A stretch of 64,000 bases of DNA. Origin: Epiperipatus broadwayi. Its lineage: Eukaryota; Onychophora; Udeonychophora; Euonychophora; Peripatidae. A model generated the notes under the pieces. The model did not search any database. It was not told the DNA's origin and saw only the letters and a list, made by a program, of their open reading frames with translations. Positions 11,641-24,400 of the stretch are shown in pieces. Each line of letters opens with the position of its first letter. Within the stretch, counting starts at the first letter, position 1. The position numbers and the translations under genes are program-made. The DNA is taken from contig JAQFVV010006221.1 of the NCBI GenBank assembly GCA_028023455.1, forward strand, positions 1,928,001 to 1,992,000, written 5' to 3'.

Positions 11641-14600
11641 GTTAAAAATTAATTTTTACAAAAGTTTTATTTAACCATTTTCTACCATGTACATATAAAT
11701 GAAAAAAAAAAAAAGTGACAACACTATAACTGAAAACAGAAATAACCAATTTATTAAGTGTAATTATGAAAATTTTAGTAGAATAAGAAAAAAAAAAAAA
11801 AAGAGGGGCAACTTTTAAAGAACAAAGAAAACCCACCACATTTAGTGTAATCTTTAATAAAAAATAATCTAAAATGACTAAGAAATTTGGAAATTTTGAA
11901 ATTATTAATATCTTAAATTTTTTTTTAAGCATTTAATAAATTGTGTATTTATGTACACAGTGAAGAAAATTTATGATTTCTATTTCAAATATGTCAAGAT
12001 TATGTAAATGTACATACATCTGCGAATATATATGCACATACACACACAAGTTATTATCTGATAAAAACTTAGCAAACTACATCATTGAAAGAACATAGTA
12101 ATATATTCTTCGCAAAAAAATAAAGAATGTGTGTGGAGGAAATAAAATCTCAAAAAAGATATTAAGAAATTATACAAACATCAAAAACTTTTTTTAATGA
12201 AATGATAACAACAGCCTAACACAATCACAGAATTATATTTATATAGATAAAGGAAAAAAAAACTCTCTAATATATACCAAAATTAATTATATAAAAATAA
12301 TTTTGGAAGTTAGGGGGAAAAATACAGAATAATGGGAATGTTCTAAAAAGTTCTCATATATGAAACTAGATTTTACCACTTTTCTAGAAAATAATCTTTA
12401 AATATATATTTTAATTTCTTTAAAAATTATAACTGTGCTCAATAAGTCTGATATTTTGCAATTAAATGGTTTGTTGACTGCGGACCATCAATATCGACCT
12501 AGGGATGGGAAAAAAAAAGAAAAATATAACAAGGCATTTTGTTTTTTAATTTCTTCTAGCAAACATGAAATGTTAATAACAACAACAACAATAAAAAAAA
12601 AAAATACTAGTTATATAAAAATCAATTTACTTTGTTATTAATATTTCAATTTAACAATAACAACAACAAAAATAACTAGCAATATAAAAATAAATTTTTT
12701 AAAATCTGTAATATATATTCCTTTCAGGTAATAATCATCACAAAATGTAATAAGACAATGATGAACTGATCTCACTTAATGGAAAGAAAAAATAGAATAT
12801 CAATATATTTATTAGAAATGAGTTTGATTTAAAATATTAATTGGTCATCTATTTCTGATTTTTAAACTAGTATCTATAAATATATAAAATTGTTAAAACA
12901 CTTTTTACCAATCTTTCATGAATTAGATGATTTCAAAATATATAAAACAAATATTTTGTGACAATAGTATTTATAAATCAAACTAAACACACCAAGAAAT
13001 CGAATAATAAACTATATGCATATGTATGTGAAAGATGTTTAAATAAAACAAAAATTGAGATTAGCTTTTGATGAGAAGCACATACCGAGAAGACAATTAA
13101 ACATGTGACCCCACATTAATCAGTTGCAATCAAACACAAAACAATAATTAGCAGTTATAGAATCTATGATTATCAAAATGCTTATGAAAAAAAAGATATC
13201 AATCCTTGCAAAATCATGAAGACCTCTATTTTTTAAAAAAAAAGCAAAATAGTTTTTATTATGGGAATATTATGGATGTTTCTGGAATTTATCAAGTATC
13301 ATTTTCATGAACTTCATCAATAGTTAAAAAAAAACGACAACTTATATTCAACTCTTTGAATCAAAAGTGAATCCAATCTCAAAACATAAACTTGGGATTC
13401 AATTTGCTGTCTCCAAATCAAAATTTGACCTCACAATAGAATTTAAAACTATTGAAAGTGAGATCGTATATAGTGCCTTATTCATTTGGACTAATGAAGT
13501 TTTTTTTTTTTTAAATAAGACACTTTAAAATAATACTATAACCAAAGCTATGCTAGGTTGGATGCATAATAAAAACAAAATCCCTTTTTGAAAACAGACG
13601 CTACCATAAGTAATCGCATTCAATAAAAACTATATTGAAAAATAATGGATAAATGATTTTAAACAAGCTCTCACTCATCCTAATTTTCCAGATATGAAAC
13701 CAATTCAGAATTCTCTTTCTTTCTATATACATATACAAACATAAGCTAATGTACTCACTCTCATATGGGCAATTACCAGCTGCAAAATATTCATTTTATT
13801 TGGACTTGTGTATTTCTTAATAGCAAAAAAATAATATTGAGGTTTAAAAACTAAACTTCTTAACTTTATAGCAAGAATAAAAAAACTTATTTGGATGACA
13901 TCTAATGTCATTAATTAAAAATCATTAGAATCCGTATTTTCTACAAATTGTTCCCATTAATATATAGCTAAATTTAATTTGTCTTCCTCCATCAAAATTG
14001 ATGCAATAGAATTCTAAACAGATTTACTTTAATTTATACACAAATAAGTTGTTTAAAAAATGGGATTAATATAAAATAGTGATTATATATTTAAAGATGC
14101 TTTATATTTATGATGATTTTAATTTTACAAATACTAAAATTATAATTAAACATCTTAAATTTGCTTTGTGGAAATTTTAGCTTCAGTTCAAATATAATAA
14201 AAATATTCATTTAATTTACTTTGAGAATAAAAAGTATAGTTCAAAAAAAAGTTAAGAATAATTAGATGATTGTTCATGTAGAAAATTAAGCCTACAATGA
14301 TTCATTCTCACAGCTATATTAATAATATTCAAGTCTTTCTTTAAAATGGCATGAGCTCAACATAAAAAAATACAAAAAGAAAATTTAAACTAAAATTGCA
14401 AAACAACAACAACAAAAAAAATCAAGATGAAAAGAAATAAAAAAATTCATTAATTAACCCATATGCAGAGTGATACATTAATAACAGACATTGATAATGC
14501 AAAAATGTAATAATCTAAAACCTCGGAGATTTATGCTATATGTGGGATCTCTTGGTTTATGTAAGGATTCAAATGGATATAATCACTTTATTTTATAAAT

Positions 14601-15342
14601 ATAATAGATCAGCAAAATTGAAAAATATCCTTAAATTAAGTAGTTGAATAATAGTGGCAAAAAATTTAAAATATAAAAAATATAATTTTGAGTATTAAAA
14701 CAATATAGAATACAGCAAAATTCTATAAAAGACTATATTATTGTAAAATTACAATTTATTCCAGCTTTTTATCAAATTGACTCAAACTAAAAACTAAATG
14801 TATGGATTAGCTATTCTAATCAATAAATGGAAATTAATCATGAGAACTTCACTGACTTAAAAATGACCATTTTTAAATATTTACACCATATATATGAATA
14901 GATTTAATTATATGTTTAAGGTTTAATATTTTAGAATTACATAATCACAATTGTAAATCAATAAGCTTTAGAAGCCATTAATAAAAAAGAAGGAAATGGA
15001 GATGACAATTAAAAATGTGTAAATCAGTGAGTGAAAATAATAATAAAACAATGGGAATATTTTAAAATTCAAAGATTTGTTTAGTATAATGACTTTAGTT
15101 ATATAGATTATAATGAGAGAAAAATAGTAACAATATAAAAACATTACAATAAAAATTATAGATACAGAATTTAATGTTAATATCCTTCTGAATAAATGAT
15201 TGATAGAAAATAGTTAAATTAGAATCAAAAAGTGTGGGAGAAAACAACTACTATAATTTGGAATTTACACCATATAAAATAAAAAAAGTGAAAACATGTA
15301 ATCTGCATCAAGTACATTATAAATATTAAATAAAAAAGTTTT
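11641..15342. other. AT-rich region downstream of the tra2 tail exon
   Basis: No gene recognised. Long A/T runs and short simple repeats occur, such as ACA/ATA triplets near 12575-12605 and a further copy near 12657-12670. If tra2 terminates at 15343, its 3' untranslated region and polyadenylation site would lie here; I could not place them. Confidence 0.4.
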
Positions 15343-15350
15343 TCACTTAC

Positions 15351-15439
15351 GAGGTGCTGGAGATCTTGAATAAGAGCGAGAACGTGATCGGGAATAGCGG
15401 TTACTAATTCGGCGATAAGGAGATCTTCGGTAACGACTA
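15351..15439 (-). CDS. tra2: tra2 exon, C-terminal RS tail; terminal or internal
   Basis: This 89-bp exon has acceptor ttcaacag; its first base completes the Thr codon of exon 33271-33383, which fixes the phase. It encodes [11 protein letters not shown] followed by an RS tract ending YSRSPAP and one base of a further codon. Two endings are possible. The donor CTC|gtaagt at 15350-15349 is near consensus and would lead to a downstream exon that I could not find. Reading through it gives Arg-Lys and TGA at 15345-15343, making this the last coding exon with the ending APRK. About 17.8 kb of intron separates it from the RRM exons. Confidence 0.88.
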
Positions 15440-18400
15440 CTGTTGAAACATAAGAATGCATGGGATTAATATCTCACCAAAATACTTTTAAATTATAATT
15501 TATATATTTTAATTAAAAAAAAAAAATAATTTCACATAAAAATACAGCTTAGAAGAAAATCACATATTCAATTGCAAAGGTGATGAATTTTCAAAAATCT
15601 AACATGTAGCAGGTAAATCATTTTCAGTAGCGCATCTTAGAGCTATTTATATAAAAAAAAATGTTACAAACAGATGTAAGCTAAAGCCATTATATCAATA
15701 ACAAAAATATTGAGACATAACAACATGAAAGATCATTATTAGGAAACAAAATTTCCAGTATACTTCTATATATTACTATTTTCTATTAAAAAATTATTTT
15801 ATTGTTAATTTCACAAAAACATAAAAATTTTATCGAGAAATAAACTCAATTTGAAAATTTTTTGTTATGACAAAAAAAATGTCTTATTGATAGTTAAAAT
15901 ATCTTTCTAATCTCATTTTAAAAACCCTCCAAACATTCTATATTTTAGAAAGTTTGTAATAAAAGATTTATAATTATACATAGCGATTATGTAAATATAT
16001 TATATTGACAATATTTTTGTCATATAAATGAGTGCATAACTACATATTTTTTATATACATAAAAAATAGTATTTAAAGCTAAATAATACATTTTATATTT
16101 GTTTATCTTAAAATTGCATACATATTTAGAAAGAAATCTAATTATCAAAAAAAAAAAAAAAAACACAAGTAATCTGTAAGATTTTTTTTAATCATTGAAT
16201 AAATGAATAAAGATAGTATAATTTTTTATTTTTAATCTGAGAACTAATTCAGATATCTTATCATTTTAGAATTACTCTTCAAACAATTAAATTTTTTTAG
16301 TTAATTAACCTGGATATTTTAATACTATCAACATTAAAAAATAAATACATAGAATATTATTTATATATATATTTACAACTAATAGAGAGAAGACAGTTAT
16401 TTTAGTTCAAAAAATTGTCAAATTTTTGTTAATATACTTTCTTTTTTGTAGTAATTTATATTGCAAAAATATCTGTAATAGTCTAAATCAGTATAATCTG
16501 ATACATTAAAAGATTGAATTAATACATTTTATGCACGTTTATTAATGAAATAAAATACTAAAAGCATTATACACAGTTTATATGAAATATAAGTGTTTTT
16601 AAAATGTAAATGCAAAATTTTAAATATTTATTTAGGAAATAATTATATAAAATGTACTTTTAATATCAAATCATTCTTAATATCCAGGTAAATTAGAAAT
16701 AGATATCATTTCTCATTGCTGTAGTCTGTTTTCAATGTGGTAATGCACTAAATACTGGATGTTTTTATTTATTGTAACAGAAAAACACTGAAACGGTGAT
16801 CTCTTTTTAAATATTTTTAAAAATAAAAGAATAATAATTTTTTACATGCTTGAAAACTTATGTATAGAAATTTTATTTTATTTATTATAAAAGGATAATG
16901 TCTGTATTAAGAATTTTACTTTACAAGATCTTCAAATTCATCTTTACAATTTTATATATATTAAGGTTTAGTATATTGGATGCTACCTAGCAAAAATAAA
17001 TAGTTGCACTTTAAAATTAAACAACATGTTTAATTAAAATTTCTATTGAAAGAGTAGACATTACTTATATTGGTGAGATATAGGTTTAAGTGAGGTTTTA
17101 ATTTTTACTTTGGATTATAGGGCTTAAATAATGTAATTCCTCTTCATGAATTTCTCTTTATTTTGGTAATGTGTATAAGTGTTACTTGCCTATTAGATAA
17201 AAAGTCAGCAAAATATTCTATGAATAATTATTATGAAAGAGACATAAATGAATAAACATGTTAAGAGAGAAAACATTTAAAACGGAGGCTCTAGTAATCC
17301 ATTAAGAATATCAGCAAAAACTGAGTGGTATTAATAATATAATCGATACAAATGAAAGAATTTAAATAAAAATGAGCTACACAAGCTGTAAAAAATGTGT
17401 CCTCAGAAAAGCACTACTTTGAAATGAGAATAGGATTACCAAACATTCTATTTTACACAAACATATTTTTATCACCTGTCTTGCATTTTAAAGCAAATAA
17501 TTGATATATATATATCATTTTGACCCAGTGACAGTATACTAGGGGGACAGTTTCTAATGTCATCATCATCAACCATTATCAATCCACTGCAGGATGAAGG
17601 TCTCTCCAAGTTTAATCCATCTTCTCCGATCTTTAGCTTCTCTTTTCCACAACACCCCTGCACATTTTCTTATTTCATCCATCCATCTCACATGTGGTCT
17701 CTTTCTGGGTCTTTTACAATCTCTTGGAATCCAGTTTAAAATTTCAATTGTCCATCTATTATCATTTCTTCTAGCAATATGTCCAGCCCAACTCCACTTC
17801 AATTTTTTCAATAAGGTCAGTAACGCCTGTTTGTTGTCTTACCCATACATTGCGTGTTACTCCTAACATACATCTCTCCATACTCCTTTGAGTGGTCTGA
17901 AGTCTCTGTACTGCTCTTCTATTAAGTGTCCAAGTCTCAGATCCATAAGTAAGAACTGGTAAAACACATTTGTTAAAAACCATTCTTTTCAAACACATAG
18001 GCATATTTTCTTTTAGTATCAAATTATTTCTACCAAAAGCACTCCGACCAAGTTTAATTCTATGATTAATTTCCTCCATTATGTTTCCATCTGTATTAAT
18101 AATCTGACCAAGGTATTTGTAACTGTTAACTTCTAATTCTTCATAATCAATCTTTATTTTCATATTTTGAGCAAATCGATTAAACATTACTTTAGACTTT
18201 TTAACATTTATCTTTAGTCCTACTTTTCTACTTTCATCTGCTAACTCCTGCAACATTTCCTGCAGCTCTGAAGCATTATTTGCAAAAACAACTACATCAT
18301 CTGCAAATTCTAAATGACTTAAATACTCTCCATTTACTTTCATTCCTTTAGTTTCCCATTTTAATCCACAAAATACTTCTTGCAGCACTGCTGTAAAAAG

Positions 18401-21400
18401 TTTTGGAGTCACCTTGTCTTACACCTTTCTCAATGTTGATTTTTCCAGTATCATTATGTAATCTAATTGTTGCTGTTGCATTTTTATAAATATTCTTTAA
18501 AATATGACAATATCTTGGATCTATACCTTGATGATCCAATGCTTTAATCACTAAAGAAATGTGTATAGAATCGAATGTCTTTTCATAATCTACAAATCCA
18601 AAACATAATGACAACTCATATTCATTTGTCCTTTCTATGACTTCTATCAATACCTGGATATGATCTATTGTACTAAAACCACTTTTAAATCCAGCTTGTT
18701 CTCTTGGTTGGTGGAAATCCAAAGTTCTCTGTAGACGAGTTGTAATTATCTTAGTAAAAATTTTATATAAAACTGATAAAAGGCTGATAGGTCTGTAATT
18801 TCTAATATCTTCTTTATCACCTTTTTTAAATATTAATATTATTACTGCATTCTTCCAATCTTCCAGTACATCTTTATCATTTAGACATTTGATATATAAC
18901 TTTGCTAAAATTGTTTCAATTTCTTCACCTGCTTCTTTTAATATATCAATTATAATTCCATCATTTCCTGAAGCCTTTCCTTTCTTCATACATTTAATTG
19001 CATGTCTCACTTCTTCATTTAAAATTCTGGGCAATTCTGAAGATGTAATAGATATAAGAGGTACTTGTTCTTTATTACTATATAATTCTTGATAAAAATC
19101 TTCTACCAATTTCATGATATCATCTCTCTTTTTAGTAATAATTCCATCTTTTTTTCTTATTGCAGATATAAATTTCCTACTGTAACCCGGAGCCTCGTCT
19201 TTATATCTGCGGACACTATTTCTCCTTCTGGCTTTCTATTGACGATTCCCTTTTTACGAACCCGCTGTGTTCTGTCGTCCGGGGTTACATAATGTTTTGT
19301 GAAAATAGTTTCAAACACATATACACGTACGTTTTATTTGTTTCATACCTAGATTCTGATTGAATCCGAGTAATAGGCGCCAGGAGAACCTTTTTCAAGC
19401 TCGCCACGCACGTGCACACGCTCACTCAACTATATCACAGAACATGCCCAAGCATCGCTCCAGCGGACAGCAAGAAATGAACACAGCCACTATTTCCGAA
19501 CTATATCGCTCATTACTCTTAACACACTATTGACATGCCTTTATCATGGTTAGGCCCGCCCTATATCCCCCAGAATAAATCTCCCAAAACTTAACCTTAA
19601 CCTAAGAATGGTACGATAATTATAAATGCTATAAATATACTTAACGCTTAACTAACATATTAAATGCACCCATTCAAATTATATAAAATAGATCACTCCC
19701 GCACTCATTCAACATTGGTTAAATAAATTTGAAATTCCAAGCGATCAATAAAAGAAACATTAATTAAGTGAATGATTTATTTGTAAACTGGGTAAATAAA
19801 ATTATTATGCAGATATATAATTTAGTAAGTCTAGATAACACAATTACGGAAGCGAATATTAACTTACATAGATCTTTGCTGAATATTAATTGTACATATT
19901 ATACTGGTTGAGTTCTTTAGTGGTTCGGTTGGTCATTAGCAATTTAATCATTTTATACTTAATGTTTGTAAATCGTTCTCCACTTTAAAGTATTTATCTG
20001 GTGCATGAATGTGTAAGCAAATGTTAAAAATAACTACCTGTGGGACGAGAATACTGTAATGGGATCCTGAGCGATATTTTATTAATTCCGCATGTCGGTT
20101 CTGGGTGAGGCTTCCATGGTGTGTGTGGTCCTTGAGTTCATTTTCTCCGAGGTTGGGAGCATTCTAGGACGATCAACAGTGCCAGGTGCGAAGGTTCGGC
20201 GGCCAAGCCGCGAATTTTGGATTCAGCAACGCATTTCGGCTACGATATTACACAAGTGTAGGTTAGGAAGTCCAAGTACTTAATCGGAAGCTCCGCAAAA
20301 AAATTAATAATACTTTCCGCTACAATTCAACTTAATTTCGCCTTCAACAACTTTCAATTTAGTGTCCTTTTTCGGTTCCGTCTTGCCTTTTTCTTCTCTC
20401 CTCTTTCCCGCCGTGACACCTTGAATTTTTCCTCCAATCTCTATCATGCACTCATGAGTCATTAGTTCTTATTTGCTAATCAAGGATCCTCTTTATTTAA
20501 TAGTTTCTGTGACATTTGCACCACGTGGGAATTTAATTTAGTTTTTCCATTTTTCTTACATATTGTTTTAGCCGGAGTCAGAAGTCTAAGTAGTACAATA
20601 GCAGTGTACACTTTTTATCACCTCTGCTTCTAAATTTGGATTGTTATCTAGACTTTACCAACATACATCCTGCTTATTGTTTCAACTTCTCTAAATTTAA
20701 CTCTACTAATTGCCCCCCATTCAAAATATCTTAGATCGCTTGGAATTTTTTCTACCTATTACAGATTAATTAATTTACTTATTTTTTTTTTCTTCCCTTT
20801 TGTTCAAAATGATTTAATAAATTTTCTAATTTGTTCTCGAACATTCCCTGTTTCTTTTAAAACGAAATGACAAAAAAAGCAAACTTGATAAATAATAATT
20901 ATAACAAATTAATTCCCCAAAAATAAAAACTCTTTTAATTTTATTTCAATAAATCTGACAGGTACTCATGTATAGCTGCGATCTGCTTTAGACACGGCTG
21001 TTTTTCGTTTATTCTTAAAACAAGATCGCTTTGTTAAAAAGTTTTGTACCTGTCATTTATTTCGTCATCAATATATATTTAATTTTCCTAGGTTCAAACC
21101 CTATGTAACGCTATTCCGTTACACTACCAATACCAAAATGTTGTTTAACATTCTTGAGACTTTTATTTTCTTCTACAGCTTTCCTTGCTATTTCACATTT
21201 ATACTTTCTTATATCATTTTCAACTCTTTTCCGTACAATTTTACAAAATTCGAGATATTCAATTCTACTTATTGTTTATCACAATTTTTACTTTCCCATA
21301 AAATTTCTTTATTTCATTTTTTCTAGCTCAAATTCTTTTCTGAGAAAGCTGATTATCAATCAAGTTTTTGTCTAACTTGATTTAGTCAATTATCATGTAT

Positions 21401-24400
21401 AGTCTATTAAAGTTCTTGGGTGTTGTTTTGTCAACATCCACGCTGTTGGATGGCGCGATTTTTGTGCTGAAACACATAATAATGCCGTTTACGCAGCCGA
21501 ACATTTGACAGCCGTGTTTACATATAATTCAACAATTCTGCTGTACTACACATGATAGACCGCTCTGTCGCATCGCAGTAAATTATTTCTTCCGAATCGC
21601 ACATTTCAAACTTTTTTAGGGTGTAGTGTGAGGGTGTTAAATTTAAGTAATGAAATGTTATTTTTATATTAATTTTTATTGAAAATTTTTTAAAATCACA
21701 TGATTGAAGTATTTGATAATTAACGGACTGTTTAGACACTTCTGTAGTGAAATTTTAATGTGGAAAACAGTGTACAAGGGTATGTTTGAACGTATTCGTA
21801 AGTAGTTAACGCGTTTACTCGAGAACCTCCAAGAGAAAATAATAGTAATGGGCATCTTGAATTATTTAATTTGTTCCTATTATTTGGGATAAAGTTTATT
21901 TAAAAATCTTTTACCCTTTTTTTTTTTTTGTAAATACAATACTGAAATTTATTTTTACAATTGTTTTAAGTTTTGACTGAAACTAAAAGTTTGAAAAGTT
22001 ATTTATCAGAAGTTTAATATTTGATGTTATTTTATTAAAAATGAGTTTTAAAGTTAGTGTGTGTTATTTTTAAACCTTTCTAAAGTTGTTGTTTATCTTT
22101 AGAGCAAAAAAAAAAAAATTCGTCAAAACTTTTATTTTTGTCGATGTTAGTTTTTAAAGAAATCGACAAGAAAAAAAAAAAGCCCTCTAAGTTTTAACTT
22201 TGTTTTTGAAAACCAAACTTTGTCAATGTTCTTTTTAATCGTTTATCAATTTGTGGTACTACCCAATTTGTTTATCTTACTTTAAAGAAATTTTTATTAG
22301 GCTAAACAAAGATTACATTGTATAAAAGGACAATATTAATGGGAAAAAAAAGAGGCTATACAATTGTTTTTTAAAAGAGACTGATTGTTGTGATAGTTTT
22401 TTTTATGTTAAGTTTTTAGGAAACTGGAGTAACTTCCAAGTCTCCTCAATTATGAATTTTGAAGATAGAAATTGATCTCTTGATTTTATCTTTTGCATAG
22501 ATTACAAGAAGCATGAGTTTTGATCTGGTTGAAGCCGAGTATATATTAACAACTCGCGTAACAGATTGAATAAGTGATAAAAATTGAAACTCTTATTATA
22601 GAAAATGTTTTTTTTTTTAAATACATTCTATTTGAGATTTTATTCTTGTAATATGGGATGGGTGGGGGTGAAGCTTAATAACCGTTTTATTGATTTTTGT
22701 TAATGTTAAGTTTATAAAAAAAAAAAAAAAACGTTAATCCAAAAAAAAAAAAAAAGCCAACAAAGTTTAAAATTTGATAGTGTTCATTATTTGTGTAACC
22801 CCCCCCCCCCCCAATAAAAAAAAAAACCCCTTAATAACTTTGATCTTGTTGATAATTGTTTTATAACAAAAAAAAAAAAAAAAGCCAACCGAATAAAACT
22901 TTGTATTATTTATTTATGTATCCAAAAAAAAAAAAAAAGCCTACTAGATTTAAAGTTCACTTGTGTGATTTATTTGTTAATTTTCATTTACCGTTGTCAA
23001 ATTCCCTCCACTCCAAACCCCGACGCCATCGATTTCTGCTAAATACACTAATGCTTATTACTAAACATATTCGAAACTAGAGATTATCTCTAGCACAGAT
23101 ATATATACTTTAAACCTCAATTAAATATTAATATATCTGATTTTTGGAATTTACCACGCACGGAATTAGTCACCTTTCTCTATCCCGTATGTAATATCTT
23201 TATAGATATAATAAACACCTCCAAACTTGCCCATACTTTTTGATTTGTGTAACCCAAAAAAAAAAAAATCTTAATAACTTTGAACTTGTTGAGAACTGTT
23301 TTTAAAAAAGCGGTAATCCAAAAAAAAAAAAAAAAAGCTTAATAACTTTGAACTTGTTGAGAACTGTTTTTTAAAAAAGCAGTAATCCAATAAAACTTTG
23401 TGTTAATTTTTGATGTCAACAACAACAAAAAAAAACCTTTAACTTTTGCGTTTGTTTATATTTCTTTAATTGTGTACAAAACACTGAAACTTCATCATTT
23501 TATTTAAATTACTTTCTAAAAAAAGCCGAAAGCCAAAGCACAAATTTCACAATATACCGTAGTATTTTTACAACATGTTGATTTTATTTTAAATTTATTT
23601 ATTACTTGTTGATGTTAATAAAAATAAATGTTTACCAAAAATGTAAATTAAATTACTATATTATATACTAATAAGTTTTATTTATTTTAAAAAACAAAAA
23701 AAAAGAAGTCAAAAACAAGTAATTTAAAATTCAAAAACCTGCAATTCAAATAGAAAAAAGAAAGGCCTGGGAATGTTCATAATGTATTGTTTTTTAAAAA
23801 AAACAACGACATCCTGCAGCGTGGATGTCGACAAAACAACAACCAAGTTCTTTAACAAACATCAGTAAGAATTTATCTTTCCTATTATTCTTTGTACAGT
23901 ATTTCCAAAATGACTTTCCACAGATCTCTATGTCACTCACAATCTGTTTCACTTTACAATTCAGAGTTCATGTTTCATAAGCATTAAATGATAAACAGGC
24001 AAGGCATAATTCACTAAACATTTTATTTTTAAACAACAAGATTATTTAAAGCATTTTAATTATATTTATTTCTTCTATTTTATTGTTTTAGCCAATACCA
24101 ACTGAGCCATATAAACATATTTGAACGATTTTTTGAATATTGATAAATGTAAAATGCAAATTCTTGATTATACATAATAATTTATCTTGTAACCCAATGC
24201 ATCTAATCAAAATCTTAAAAAATTTCTAAGTTATTGGAAAACTTCCACAGCAATCATCATATTCAATTTGAATTTTTCAGTAATTTTGTAGATGTAATAG
24301 TACTTTTACATATTTCTTAGTAATTTCAAGTTTTTTATACCAACTGATTTCTTAAAACATTAGCTACATTACAAAAGTTTATATTCATCTCATCCTCTTT

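Noticed and set aside
15225-15461. 78-codon minus-strand frame across the tra2 tail exon
   Set aside because: It uses a different frame from the RS-coding one. The RS frame joins in phase with the preceding exon and matches Tra2, so this is a shadow.
17472-19292. Plus-strand open frames over LINE C
   Set aside because: They are antisense of the reverse transcriptase region; the coding motifs are on the minus strand.
20092-20283. 63-codon plus-strand frame in a GC-richer region
   Set aside because: It lies inside the LTR-like insertion, has no motif and no partner frames, and is explained by the local base composition.
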